Positions 1-8,363 are shown, counted from the stretch's first letter. The stretch is DNA of 33,640 nucleotides from Sphaerisporangium melleum (GCF_014646695.1 NZ_BMNT01000004.1:64563-98202); one strand, 5' to 3'. Numbers and translations: made by a program. Notes: generated by a model from the letters alone, not told the origin.

Positions 1-401
1 GTGTTCTCGTAGGTCGGCGCCGGCGGCGGCACCACCGGCGCGGTCTTGGTCGCCGTCGGCTTGGCGGTCGGCTTCGCGGTCTTGGTCGGCTTGGGGGTGA
101 CCGTTCTGGTGCGGGTGACCGTCGGATCCGGGCTCTCGGTGATGGTCACCGTCACCGTGGGCTCGGGCTCCGGTGACTCGTCCAGGCCACCGGGATCGGT
201 GATGGTCGGATCGGTGGGCTCCACCTGGTCGGTGGGGTCGGCCCGCACGACCTGGGCGTTCGCCTTCGGCGCCGTCATCGGGGCCGTGGCCAGCAGCACG
301 GCGCCGGTCAGCCCCAGCGCGCCCACGACGGCGGACACGGCTGTCATCTGCACGCGTCCACTCACCGTTGCCGCCTTCCGCCTGGCCACCCTGCCGATCA
401 C
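1..401 (-). CDS. Secreted Thr/Pro-rich protein, N-terminal part only (runs off left edge)
   Basis: Reading the minus strand from the GTG at 401 gives an open frame to the edge of the window, so the protein continues outside. The first ~50 residues form a signal-peptide-like segment: an Arg/Lys-rich n-region, a hydrophobic core (VVGALGLTGAVLLATAP) and a possible A-x-A cleavage site (KANA). After this comes a Thr/Pro/Glu-rich linker ending in Lys-Pro-Thr repeats (TPKPTKTAKPTAKPTATKT), as in wall-spanning or heavily modified exported proteins. The catalytic or binding domain, if any, lies outside. The start at 401 is supported by a -10 box 7 bases upstream. An alternative GTG at 365 has an upstream GGAAGG and would still leave a complete signal peptide. 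It lies downstream of the surface-protein gene, on the same strand. Function unknown. Confidence 0.7.
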   Translation of the reverse strand, partial: MIGRVARRKAATVSGRVQMTAVSAVVGALGLTGAVLLATAPMTAPKANAQVVRADPTDQVEPTDPTITDPGGLDESPEPEPTVTVTITESPDPTVTRTRTVTPKPTKTAKPTAKPTATKTAPVVPPPAPTYEN

Positions 402-408
402 CTAGAAA

Positions 409-414
409 ATACTA
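409..414 (-). promoter_or_regulatory. -10 box, probably leaderless
   Basis: TAGTAT on the minus strand, 7 bases before the GTG at 401. It fits the TANNNT pattern and would place the transcription start at or next to the start codon. No convincing -35 was seen. Confidence 0.45.
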
Positions 415-683
415 GACCGGCCAAAGTAACAGTAAAGGGCGTTCTGCGACACAGATCTTCCACGTTTCGAGCTTTTCCGCGTTCCCCTCCTCGTTAGCGC
501 CGCCCGGCCACCGGCAATTGGCCCCGACGACACACTGCCGTCACCTCCCATGACCCACCGCAACGGCGCCCCCCATCGCGTTCGGGACCGGCACCGCCCG
601 CCACTCGACCGAATGATCCCGCCCAATGATCCCGTCACCCACCCCACCGGCCCTACGCCTCCTCGCCCGGCGGTGACATCCCC

Positions 684-774
684 CCCGCCCGAGCGGCCCT
701 CCCCCGCGGCGCCACGGCGACGGAACCGATACACGGCGAACACGGCGCCGCCCCACGACGAGGAACCGGCGGAC
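684..774. repeat. Diverged direct repeat, copy 1
   Basis: About 90 bases that match 924-1013 with many substitutions and small indels (by eye roughly three quarters identical). Shared landmarks in the same order are CGCCCGA-CGGCCCTCCC, GCGGCGCC, GGCGCC and GGAACCGG-GGAC. Confidence 0.5.
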
Positions 775-923
775 CTTCTGACCTCCCGCACATGACCAGA
801 GCTCCCAGCGCCGGTCCTCCTACCGCGTGGCCACGACCGCGCGGGAGCCTCCCCCGCCCGAGGCCCGGCGCTTCCGCCCACCTACCTCGCCCCGACCCGG
901 CCCACACACCGCCCGGTACTTCT

Positions 924-1013
924 CCCGCCCGATCGGCCCTCCCGGCGGCGCCGCGGCGGCGGGACGGTGTGCGGCGGACACCGGCGCCTTGCTACGGCGG
1001 GGAACCGGTGGAC
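924..1013. repeat. Diverged direct repeat, copy 2
   Basis: Partner of 684-774, starting about 240 bases after it in the same orientation. It suggests an old segmental duplication in the intergenic region. No coding role is visible. Confidence 0.5.
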
Positions 1014-1029
1014 GCCGCCGGTCGGCGCG

Positions 1030-3036
1030 CTAGATTTGGGCGCTTTTACGGCGTGCGAGCCTGCGGCGGAGGTGTATCTGCACTCCCAGGACGCCGAGCA
1101 GGAGCGCGACCGCCGTCGCGGCGGCGGGCAGCCCGCGCATGATGTCCGCCTCCCCCTGGCGGGAGCTCGCGGCCGCCGGCCGCCCGGCGGCGGGAACGTC
1201 CCCCGGCGCGGCCCCCGCGCTCGCCGCCTCCGGCATGCCTGCACCTGGGGCCTGTGGCACGCCTGGCCCTATGCCTTGTGCGAGGGCCCCCGGCCCCTGC
1301 GGCAGACCCGCTCCTGCGGGTCCACTCGGGCCACCCGGCTGGATCACTCCTGCTTGGCCCGCGCCCGGTTGCGCGGCGTCGGCGCCGAGCCCCGGCGGGA
1401 CCGTGCCGGGCAGGGCCGGCGAGATTTGCGGGACGGGAGCGGGGACGGCGTTGCGGGCGGCGGCGGGCCCCTGCACGGAGGGCGGGGCCGGAGCGGCCGG
1501 GCCGGGTGCGATGGCCGGGCGTGGAGCGACCGTGGGGCCGGGTGCGATGACCGCGCCCTGCTCCTGGCCGGGGCTCGGCACTGGTGCGGGTCGCACGGGG
1601 GGCACGGCGAGCGGCAGGCGAACGGCCCTGTCTCTCACCGGAGCGGCCGCCACAGGGTGCGGCGCGGGGAGCGGACGCGGGGCGGGCAACGGACGCGCCG
1701 GGTGCACAGGGTCGGACTTGACCGCTGGGCGCGGACGCCGATCGCGCGCGACCGGAACGTCCCCTGGTACCGGATGCGGCACCACGGGGGACGCGTCCTC
1801 CCGCGGGAGCCGGAGGTCGGCCGCCACCGCGTTCTCATCAGCGGCCCGAGAGGACGGGTGCCGGCCCTTGGCCCCGAACGGCGGGAACGCCACCGGCGAA
1901 TCCTCCTCCTCAGCGGCCGGAACGGCCACCGGCGCCTCGCCCTCTTCGGCAGGCGGAACGACCGCCGAAGAGGCGCCCTCCCCCGAGGGCCGGAACGTCC
2001 CTGGCGACCCACTCTCCCCGAACGCCGACGGCCGGACCACCCCCGGCGAGCCGTTCTCCTCCGCGGGCCGGACCGCCTCAAAGGACTGCCCAGGTGGAAC
2101 CGCCCCCGGCGAGCCGTTCTGCTCCGCGAGCGGAGCCGTCACCGAGGAGCTTCCCTCCCCGGAAGGCGGAACGGCACCCCGCGAGTCGTCCGCGGGCCGG
2201 GGGATGGCAGGGATGGAGTCCGGCGCCGAGGGGGTCTGCCGCTCGTGCTGCGCCTGACTGGAAGGGGCATTCGTACGGTCCTCGTCCAGAGTGTCCTCGC
2301 CGTCGATGTCGTCATCGCCGCTCCCGTTCGTGCCTGCGGAACCCGGCTGGGCACCCGCGGGCACCGGATCGGCCGGCGTCCCGGTGCGGTGTGGCTGCTC
2401 CGACGGTGAACGGGGACCGGTGAGCGGTCCGCCCGGCCCTGCGACGCCGGGGGGCTGCTTCGGCAGGCTCGCGTCGTCCGGTGCGACGGTGGCGAGCCCT
2501 CTCGCGTCGATGGTCAGCTTGGCTTCGGCCGTCCGGCGGATCCACTCGGCGTCACCGGGGTCGCGCAGGTGCGCGACGGCCCGGACGGTCAGCTCCGGCG
2601 CCCCGCCCGGGACTCGTACGGCGACGTCGATGTCCTTCGGGCCGGTGACATCCTTGAAGTCGCACACCAGTGGGCGCGTGGCCGTCTCGGCCGGCGCGAC
2701 CGGGAGGCGGGCGACGTCCTCGCAGCCGACGGAGGACGACACGCTCGTGGGCGTGGCCGTCACGGAGACCCGCGCGTGCCCGGCCGTCTGCCCGCCGAGG
2801 CGCACCCGGAAGCGCAGCACGTCGCCCGCGCGGATCGGCCCGGCGTGCGCGGCCGGATGACCGGCGACCATCAGGCGCACGGTGAGCCCCGCGGTCCCGT
2901 CACCCTTGTCCGGCGGCGGCCCCTGAGGCCCGCGCGCGGCGGTGACCGCTAGAACGGGCGGCGCCCCGCCCCCCAGGACCAGCGCTCCCACGCCGGCCAC
3001 GGACATCATCTGGGCACGTCGCCACCACTCCGCCAC
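1030..3036 (-). CDS. Pro-rich surface protein with N-terminal beta domain and C-terminal membrane anchor
   Basis: A 668-aa protein from the GTG at 3036, chosen because GGGGAG lies 5 bases upstream and a promoter lies ~34 bases upstream. The N-terminus has a signal-like hydrophobic stretch (MMSVAGVGALVLGGGAPPVLAV). Residues ~35-160 look like a beta-sandwich (Ig/CARDB/DUF11-like) module with two cysteines that could form a disulfide. The long middle is Pro/Ala/Glu/Ser-rich and contains imperfect ~15-residue repeats around SPG-V-P-EE motifs. The last ~30 residues form one transmembrane helix (AATAVALLLGVLGVQI) followed by an Arg/Lys tail. I see no LPXTG-like sorting motif, so I infer membrane anchoring with the body spanning the wall. 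No enzyme motif is visible. It follows the secretion operon on the same strand but has its own promoter. A role as a surface component of that system is only a guess. Confidence 0.7.
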   Translation of the reverse strand: MAEWWRRAQMMSVAGVGALVLGGGAPPVLAVTAARGPQGPPPDKGDGTAGLTVRLMVAGHPAAHAGPIRAGDVLRFRVRLGGQTAGHARVSVTATPTSVSSSVGCEDVARLPVAPAETATRPLVCDFKDVTGPKDIDVAVRVPGGAPELTVRAVAHLRDPGDAEWIRRTAEAKLTIDARGLATVAPDDASLPKQPPGVAGPGGPLTGPRSPSEQPHRTGTPADPVPAGAQPGSAGTNGSGDDDIDGEDTLDEDRTNAPSSQAQHERQTPSAPDSIPAIPRPADDSRGAVPPSGEGSSSVTAPLAEQNGSPGAVPPGQSFEAVRPAEENGSPGVVRPSAFGESGSPGTFRPSGEGASSAVVPPAEEGEAPVAVPAAEEEDSPVAFPPFGAKGRHPSSRAADENAVAADLRLPREDASPVVPHPVPGDVPVARDRRPRPAVKSDPVHPARPLPAPRPLPAPHPVAAAPVRDRAVRLPLAVPPVRPAPVPSPGQEQGAVIAPGPTVAPRPAIAPGPAAPAPPSVQGPAAARNAVPAPVPQISPALPGTVPPGLGADAAQPGAGQAGVIQPGGPSGPAGAGLPQGPGALAQGIGPGVPQAPGAGMPEAASAGAAPGDVPAAGRPAAASSRQGEADIMRGLPAAATAVALLLGVLGVQIHLRRRLARRKSAQI

Positions 3037-3069
3037 TACAGCTCCCCGTTCCCCCGTTACGAGCACGCG

Positions 3070-3098
3070 ACAGTATCGTCACTCTCCGTAACTGTTAT
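3070..3098 (-). promoter_or_regulatory. Promoter of the surface-protein gene
   Basis: -10 TACTGT (3070-3075) and -35-like ATAACA (3093-3098) with a 17-base spacer on the minus strand. The inferred start gives a short leader of roughly 25-30 bases that holds the GGGGAG ribosome site of the GTG at 3036. Confidence 0.5.
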
Positions 3099-3116
3099 CT
3101 CACTCGGGGGCCGGGT

Positions 3117-3506
3117 TCAACCCTCGGGGATCAGAGCCTGCACGGCGCGGACGATCGGCAGGTCGGCGGGCAGCCAGGGGATCTCGTACAACTCGCTGGG
3201 AGCGAGCCAGCGCAGTGCGAGGTGTTCGTGCGGGTGGGGTACGCCGGAGACGAGCCGGGCCAGCCAGACCCGCATGACGTATCCCGGGCTGAGCGGCCAG
3301 TCGCCGCCGATGCGGTCGCCCACGGCGATGCCGACCCCGAGTTCTTCCCGGCACTCGCGGATCAGCGCCTCGTGGTCGCTCTCTCCGGGATCGACCTTGC
3401 CACCGGGGAACTCCCATCCTCCGGCCATGGCAGGAGGTCCGGCGCGCTGGGCGGCCAGCAGTCTGCCCCGTTCGACGATCGCCGCCGCGACAACAATCCT
3501 CTCCAT
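3117..3506 (-). CDS. MutT-type Nudix hydrolase
   Basis: A 129-aa Nudix protein starting MERIVVAAA. The complete Nudix box GX5EX7REUXEEXGU spans residues 36-58 (G36, E42, R50-E51, E54-E55, G57), and the WEFPGGK signature just before it is typical of MutT-like enzymes. These hydrolyse nucleoside triphosphates such as 8-oxo-dGTP to the monophosphate, cleaning the nucleotide pool; the exact substrate cannot be read from sequence. Length is normal for MutT. The start at 3506 is preferred over the frame's more upstream codons because a -10 box lies 8 bases before it. It stands alone between the secretion operon's terminator and the surface-protein gene. Confidence 0.9.
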   Translation of the reverse strand: MERIVVAAAIVERGRLLAAQRAGPPAMAGGWEFPGGKVDPGESDHEALIRECREELGVGIAVGDRIGGDWPLSPGYVMRVWLARLVSGVPHPHEHLALRWLAPSELYEIPWLPADLPIVRAVQALIPEG

Positions 3507-3514
3507 GCGGGTAA

Positions 3515-3520
3515 AGCCTA
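3515..3520 (-). promoter_or_regulatory. -10 box of the Nudix gene, probably leaderless
   Basis: TAGGCT on the minus strand, 8 bases before the ATG at 3506. No ribosome site precedes this ATG. Confidence 0.45.
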
Positions 3521-3765
3521 AGGACTCACCCCCGGGTCGCGCTCTCATCCGCCACCATCGGCCAGGTCACGGCCGGCCCCTAATCCACCGATGGGTCCGA
3601 CCCGTACGGGAGGGGGCCGCTGGGCCGTCGTGGGCGTCCAGGCAGGTCCCGGCGCCAGCGGCCGGCCGTACCAGAGCGTGTGCGGGCACGGCTCAGGATG
3701 CGGTACGACATGCGGATGACCGGAAAGCCGCACCATCGGGTCGTGTGCGGTGAAAGGTTCGCCAG

Positions 3766-3791
3766 GGGACGGCGATGGTGCTCGCCGTCCC
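3766..3791 (-). terminator. Hairpin terminator of the secretion operon
   Basis: A perfect 10-bp inverted repeat, GGGACGGCGA and TCGCCGTCCC, with a 6-base loop, 44 bases past the stop of the wall-hydrolase gene. There is no T-run, which is common for actinobacterial terminators. Confidence 0.7.
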
Positions 3792-3834
3792 ACCGGCGCG
3801 ACGCCGACCGGCAGGACCTGTCAGGCGGCGGACG

Positions 3835-4926
3835 TCAGGTGAGGCCGAGGCGTTTGAGCTGGGCCAGGACGTCCTCGTTCCGCAGGGGGCGGGTGTAGCC
3901 GACGATGTTGGGGCGGTCGCGGTAGGTGGTGACCTTGATGGGGCCGCAGCGGGTGCACCGGGCCTCGATCATCTTGCCGGGAGAGACCACCATGCCGACG
4001 TGGCCGGGGTTGTCGGCCGCGGTGCCGGGGCCGGCGTTGAAGAAGACCAGGTCACCGGCCTGCTCCTCACCCTTTTTGATCTTCATGCCGAACGGCCACT
4101 GCCCGAAGGTGGTGCGCGGGATGGACAGCCCGGCCGCCCGGTAGGCCATGTAGATGATGCCCGAGCAGTCGTACCCGGCGGGTCCGGTGCCGCCCCAGAT
4201 GTACGGCTTGCCGCGCTGGGCGAGCGCGTAGGCGAGGATCTTGCGGACTATGTCGTCCGGCGCCGCCTCCACGATGGGGGTGTCGCAGGCGGGGTCGGCC
4301 TCGGGCGGCACGTCGAGGGTGCCGTCGGTGGCGTAGCGCCGGGCGATCTCCAGCACCTGCTCGACGTACCACATCGCCCGGTTGTAGGTGAACAGCGCTC
4401 GTTTGAGGTCGCCGGGAGCGCCGTTGCGCTTGAGCATCTTGGCGGCGCCGTAGATGGCGTCGGCGGGGTTGTAGACGTCGCCCCACCCGTCGCCGTCGCC
4501 GTCGGAGGCGTACCCGTTGAACTTCGACGAGACCTTGATCTTGGACTTGCCGCCCCACGTGCTGATCAGGAACTGCATCGGCCCGGCGGCGCCCGCGTAG
4601 TTCGTCCCGCTCTTCACCCCGGGCAGGCTGGACCGCCCATGGTCGGTCTCGCGCTTGCCCACGGCGGCGAGCACGGTCCACTGCACGCCGAGCTTCTTGC
4701 CGAACTTCTTGTACAGCGGCAGGTAGTCCGACGGGATGTCGGATTGCGCGGTGTCGGAGACGTTGGTGACCTTCACGACGTCGCCGTCCTCGCAGTCGGT
4801 GGTGGTCAGGCCGCCGCCGCCGAGGAAGGAGGGGAAGGTGCTCATGAGCATCGGTGCCATGACCAGCGTGATCATCACGACTCCGGCCAGGCCGAGGATC
4901 AGCGCGATGCGCACCCGCGAGGTCAC
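3835..4926 (-). CDS. Two-domain cell-wall hydrolase: lytic transglycosylase + NlpC/P60 (TcpG/VirB1-like)
   Basis: A 363-aa protein. The GTG start at 4926 overlaps the previous gene's stop (GTGA) and has GAGGAGGGG just upstream. One membrane helix (residues ~5-28) anchors it outside the membrane. Residues ~65-200 form a lysozyme-like transglycosylase domain with catalytic Glu93 in GKRETDHG, followed by GPMQFLISTW and NPADAIYGAA motifs. Residues ~225-350 form an NlpC/P60 peptidase with Cys254 (GYDCSG) and His309 (GHVGMV). The two domains would cut glycan strands and stem peptides, opening the wall locally. This domain pair is the usual hydrolase of Gram-positive type IV secretion and conjugation systems (Tn916 Orf14, pCW3 TcpG, pIP501 TraG). 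It is the last gene of the operon and is followed by a hairpin terminator. Confidence 0.9.
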   Translation of the reverse strand: MTSRVRIALILGLAGVVMITLVMAPMLMSTFPSFLGGGGLTTTDCEDGDVVKVTNVSDTAQSDIPSDYLPLYKKFGKKLGVQWTVLAAVGKRETDHGRSSLPGVKSGTNYAGAAGPMQFLISTWGGKSKIKVSSKFNGYASDGDGDGWGDVYNPADAIYGAAKMLKRNGAPGDLKRALFTYNRAMWYVEQVLEIARRYATDGTLDVPPEADPACDTPIVEAAPDDIVRKILAYALAQRGKPYIWGGTGPAGYDCSGIIYMAYRAAGLSIPRTTFGQWPFGMKIKKGEEQAGDLVFFNAGPGTAADNPGHVGMVVSPGKMIEARCTRCGPIKVTTYRDRPNIVGYTRPLRNEDVLAQLKRLGLT

Positions 4927-5597
4927 TGCGTGGCCCCCTCCTCGGCGCCGCCGCCCTGCCCGCCCCCGCCGGGGTCGCCGTCCTGCCCGGCGTCGGCGGG
5001 CTGCAGGTCGAAGACGCGCCACTCGGTGCCCACCTGGGTGAGCGTGACGGCGTAGTCGGCGCCGCGGTCCCGCTGCCCGCTCTTGGCGGTGATGTGCTGC
5101 GTCGCGGTGACCACCAGGACGATCGACCCGTCGGCGATGTCCCTGATGCTCTTCAGCCGGCCGGAGCCGTCGGAGACCACCTGGTCGGCGCGGTTCTGCT
5201 CCACCAGGGCCGGCGTGGTGACGTCACGGGCGAGGATGGCGCCGAACTCCACCGTGGTGAAGCCCTTCAGCCGTTCGGCGTAGGACGCAGGGTCCTCGTC
5301 GTAGCGGAAGGTCGCGTACGAGGCCGCGAACCGCTGGGCGGTGTCGGCGGCCTGGGCGATCTGCTCGCGGGTCAGCGGCAGGAAGCCGTAGATGTCGAAC
5401 GTGCCCGCAGTGATCGCGGGCGCGGGTGAGGGGCCGGAGGGCGGCGGCGCGGCCGAGGACGTGGCGGTGACCACGCTCTGCGGCACTTCGCCGTCGCCGC
5501 CCGAGGCGGGCAGCATCGACAGGTAGATGCCGACGGCCGCCAGGGCGACGACGACTCCGGCGAAGACGAGGCCCCGCCGGTCGTTCACCTGCATCAT
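4923..5597 (-). CDS. Bitopic membrane protein, VirB8/TcpC-like (predicted)
   Basis: A 224-aa protein with a short cytoplasmic N-terminus, one transmembrane helix (LVFAGVVVALAAVGIYLSML, ~residues 10-29), a Pro/Ser/Ala linker and a compact domain at ~65-200. The last part resembles the NTF2-like fold of VirB8-type proteins (helical start with ASYATFRYDEDPASYAERL, then strands ending VGTEWRVFDL). The C-terminus is Gly/Gln/Glu-rich. The fold call is inference from topology, size and context, not from a strict motif. It starts 3 bases after the stop of the VirB6-like gene and overlaps the hydrolase gene by 4 bases, so translation is probably coupled. In known systems such proteins form the inner-membrane scaffold between channel and hydrolase. 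An ATG one codon later (5594) is equally possible. Confidence 0.7.
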   Translation of the reverse strand: MMQVNDRRGLVFAGVVVALAAVGIYLSMLPASGGDGEVPQSVVTATSSAAPPPSGPSPAPAITAGTFDIYGFLPLTREQIAQAADTAQRFAASYATFRYDEDPASYAERLKGFTTVEFGAILARDVTTPALVEQNRADQVVSDGSGRLKSIRDIADGSIVLVVTATQHITAKSGQRDRGADYAVTLTQVGTEWRVFDLQPADAGQDGDPGGGGQGGGAEEGATQ

Positions 5598-5600
5598 GCG

Positions 5601-8363
5601 TCAGTCCCTGTCCCCGTCGCCCGGTTGCAGCCAGAACGGCCCGGACTCCTCGCCGCGCCCGCTCTCGGTGCGGGGAGGCAGCCACAGCGGCGGCGCCTCC
5701 CGGCCTTCCGTACGGCCGCCCTCGGACCGCCCGCCCCGGGACGAGCCACCGGGCGAGCCGCCGCCGAAGATGCTGCCGGACGACCCGCCCGACGAGCGCC
5801 CGGAGCCTGCGGACCTGCCCGAGGAGCCGTTGGAGGACCGGCCGGACGACCCGCCGCCGAACAGCGAACCGCCGCCCGAGCGGCCCGACGAGCCGCCGCC
5901 GAACAGCGAACCGCCCGACGACCCACCGGAGGACCGGCGCGATGAGCCGGACGAACCTGACGAGCCGGACGAACCTCCGGAAGAGCCGCGGGGACCGCCG
6001 GCCGTCGAGCGCGCGGCCCGCGGCGAGCTTCCCTCGGCGCGTCGTGACGAGCCGCCCGCCGCCGTGGACCGGGACGCCCAGCCACCGGAGCCGCCGCCGA
6101 ACCAGCCACCCGACGAGCCACCGGAGCCCGACGACGAGCCCGCCGCCGCGCCCGCGCCCGAACCGGACGAGCCGCCGGAGCCGGTGCGTGTCGGGGGCCG
6201 CGGACTCGGCCCGCCGGCGCCGCCGCCGCGTCCCGCGCCACCCCGCCCGGACAGGTTGAGCGGCGGCGCGGCCCCAGGACGCGGGATCGCGGTGCCGCGA
6301 CCGGCCACCTTGCGCCGGCCGCCGGCCTGCCCGTCGGCGTCCAGCGGCGCCGGCTGGGCGCCCACCGGCACCCGGGTGCCCTGCTGCTGCGGCCCGCCGG
6401 CGGCGACCTCCTCGCCTCTGACCCGGCCCTGGGCGACCCCGGAGGCGGCGGCCGCCGCGGCGGCTCCGCCACCGGCCATGGCCGCGGCGTTGATGACGGG
6501 CTCGGCCTTGCGCAGGCCCCAGCGGCCCATGCGGGCCGCCGCGACCGGCGGCAGCGCGTTCGCGGCGCGCGACAGGGTCGGCGCACTGGCCGCCTCGCCG
6601 AGCATCCGGGTGGCGAGCGTGTGCCCGTCCATCGACGCGAACAGGTGCTGGAAGGGCCGCCGGTAGAAGAACACCGCGATCGTGAGCAACGCGATGAACA
6701 TGATCTGCATGCCCCACGGCAGGTCGGTGGAGATGATCAGCGAGTAGCCGTACACCAGCACGCCGAGGACCAGCGCCAGCACCGCCTGTCTCAGCAGGGT
6801 GCCGACCAGCATCTCGACCCAGCGCATCGCGATGATCCGCCCGGAGCCGGGATGCACGCCGATCAGCAGGAACACCGGGCCGAGGATGAGCAGCAGCAGG
6901 AACCCGATCTTCAGCGCGATGAGCGACACCGCCACCAGGAAGATCAGCACGCCCGCGATCATCGCGGCCATGAGCGCGCCGATGGCGATGCTGAGCCGGG
7001 TCGTCCAGTCCTTGCCCTGGAAGAGGAAGAACATCGACGTGCTCTCCAAGGGCTTGGCGACCTCCTCCTCGTACCTCGCCTGGTGGGCGCCGGAGTTCGG
7101 CTTCTGGCCCGAGCTCTGCTCCTGCATGTCGGTGGCCTGGATGTCGAGGATCTTCGGCCCCATGACCTTGACCACCGGCGCGGCGGGGTCGGCGGTGCCG
7201 AACAGGCCCATCAGCCAGGGCTTGCAGACGAGCGTGGACCACAGCGCGTCGGCGTTCTGCTCGACGCCGGGGGTGCCGGCCTGGCCGTACCCGCCGGGGC
7301 CGGCCTTGGGGTCGGTCTGCCCCTTGGTGGGCAGGCAGGACGCCCCGCCCGCGCCGGGCAGGCCGCTGAAGGCGGAGTTGACGACCTGCGCGGTCTGGTC
7401 GGTCACGGTCTTGCCCAGGCCGGTGAAGTCGCCGGGCCTGCTGAAGAACCACACCGCGACGGTCACCGCGATGATCATCCAGATGACGCCCTCGGCCGTG
7501 GTGCTGGCCCGCTTGCGGATCAGCCCGTACCAGGCGAGCCAGACCGCCGCCAGCAGGATGATCACCCGCAGGTACGGCCAGTACATGGCGTCGGCGAGGT
7601 TGACGACGATGTCGTCCACCACGTCCTTGATGGACTGGAGCGGTCCTTCGGTGGCGGCGGCCTGGTACGTCGTGATCGTCAGGCGGTCGATGTCCTTGGC
7701 CCAGGAGAACACCGAGTTCGCCCAGGCGTTGCCGAGCACCGCCGCGACGTCGTTGCAGCCCAGGCCATAGGTGTGCCAGAACTGCCCGGCCATGCCGTAC
7801 CGGTCGTAGTTGGTCAGCGGCTCGGGGACGGGCGCCTTGCCCGCGGTGGTGCCCGTCGTCGCGCCGGAGCCGGTGACCGCGGCGCTCCCGGCGCCGCCCG
7901 CGGTGAGGGCCGAGTCGGGCGGGGGCGGCTTCACCAGGCCGTCCACACCGCCGCCGACCATCTCGGGCGCGAGGTCGGGCGAGAGGTCACAGGGTGCCGC
8001 CGCGCCGGCCACGGTGGGCGACAGCACGATCGGCACGATCACGATGCCGGCCAGCACCGCCAGGACCAGCAGGACCCGGCGCCGCAGCCGCCGCCCCGGC
8101 CGGCCACCGGCACGCGCCCCGCCCTCGCCTCCCCCGGACGGCCGCGCCGTCGCGGATGCGGGCCGCTCGGACGCCCTCGCCGCGTCCGTACGGCCCCAGA
8201 AGGCCCCTGCGGCGGACCCTCTGGCTCGCGGGCCGGTGCGCCGCGTCCGCACCGCCCCCGGCGGCCACAGGGCCTGCCTGGACGCCACCGCGTGCCACAC
8301 CGCCGCCACCATCGCGCCCGCGCGTCCCAGGGACGCCCTGCCGCCGCTCCCAAGGTGACTCAT
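5601..8363 (-). CDS. Polytopic channel protein, VirB6/TrbL/TcpH-like, with long Gly/Ser-rich tail
   Basis: A 920-aa protein with a strong GGAGGT ribosome site 6 bases before the ATG at 8363. An Arg-rich N-terminus leads into a first helix (VLLVLAVLAGIVIVPIVL, ~residue 95), then an exported loop of ~120 residues. Further helices follow at ~240-310 (VIILLAAVWLAWYGL; WMIIAVTVAVWFF), then a second large loop with paired cysteines, then a dense block of helices at ~450-570. The C-terminal ~330 residues lack membrane segments and are low-complexity Gly/Ser/Arg, with repeated SLFGGG-SSGRS units. Polytopic VirB6/TcpH proteins form the inner-membrane channel; the match here rests on topology and neighbours. 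The stop of the VirB4-like gene overlaps the start (ATGA), the classic coupling of these partners. The tail is far longer than usual for VirB6-like proteins. Confidence 0.8.
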   Translation of the reverse strand: MSHLGSGGRASLGRAGAMVAAVWHAVASRQALWPPGAVRTRRTGPRARGSAAGAFWGRTDAARASERPASATARPSGGGEGGARAGGRPGRRLRRRVLLVLAVLAGIVIVPIVLSPTVAGAAAPCDLSPDLAPEMVGGGVDGLVKPPPPDSALTAGGAGSAAVTGSGATTGTTAGKAPVPEPLTNYDRYGMAGQFWHTYGLGCNDVAAVLGNAWANSVFSWAKDIDRLTITTYQAAATEGPLQSIKDVVDDIVVNLADAMYWPYLRVIILLAAVWLAWYGLIRKRASTTAEGVIWMIIAVTVAVWFFSRPGDFTGLGKTVTDQTAQVVNSAFSGLPGAGGASCLPTKGQTDPKAGPGGYGQAGTPGVEQNADALWSTLVCKPWLMGLFGTADPAAPVVKVMGPKILDIQATDMQEQSSGQKPNSGAHQARYEEEVAKPLESTSMFFLFQGKDWTTRLSIAIGALMAAMIAGVLIFLVAVSLIALKIGFLLLLILGPVFLLIGVHPGSGRIIAMRWVEMLVGTLLRQAVLALVLGVLVYGYSLIISTDLPWGMQIMFIALLTIAVFFYRRPFQHLFASMDGHTLATRMLGEAASAPTLSRAANALPPVAAARMGRWGLRKAEPVINAAAMAGGGAAAAAAASGVAQGRVRGEEVAAGGPQQQGTRVPVGAQPAPLDADGQAGGRRKVAGRGTAIPRPGAAPPLNLSGRGGAGRGGGAGGPSPRPPTRTGSGGSSGSGAGAAAGSSSGSGGSSGGWFGGGSGGWASRSTAAGGSSRRAEGSSPRAARSTAGGPRGSSGGSSGSSGSSGSSRRSSGGSSGGSLFGGGSSGRSGGGSLFGGGSSGRSSNGSSGRSAGSGRSSGGSSGSIFGGGSPGGSSRGGRSEGGRTEGREAPPLWLPPRTESGRGEESGPFWLQPGDGDRD
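5755..6000 (-). repeat. Gly/Ser-coding repeats in the channel-protein tail
   Basis: Short degenerate in-frame repeats coding for GGS/SSG runs and at least two nearly identical SLFGGGSSGRS-type units (around 5850-5920). They sit entirely in the C-terminal tail of the VirB6-like protein. Confidence 0.6.

Larger units (their letters stand above)
402..1029. other. 628-base gap without a convincing gene
   Basis: No open frame here has a credible start, ribosome site and residue composition; the long frames are Arg/Pro- or Arg/Gly-rich shadows of GC-rich DNA. The part next to 401 is less GC-rich and holds the promoter of the left-edge gene. The rest contains a diverged duplicated segment, listed separately. 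The gap separates the surface-protein gene from the left-edge gene, which therefore probably form separate transcription units. Confidence 0.5.

Noticed and set aside
967-2409. Long plus-strand open frame opposite the surface-protein gene
   Set aside because: Arg/Gly-rich composition, poor codon use and full overlap with a minus-strand gene that has signal peptide, repeats and a membrane anchor; it is an antisense shadow.
3545-3793. 82-codon minus-strand frame between the Nudix and wall-hydrolase genes
   Set aside because: It runs through the terminator hairpin, has Pro-rich shadow composition and no ribosome site.
5527-6666. Plus-strand Pro/Glu/Asp-rich frame (379 codons)
   Set aside because: It mirrors the Gly/Ser-coding tail of the VirB6-like gene; DEPP-type repeats are the reverse complement of SSG repeats. 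No ribosome site or domain.
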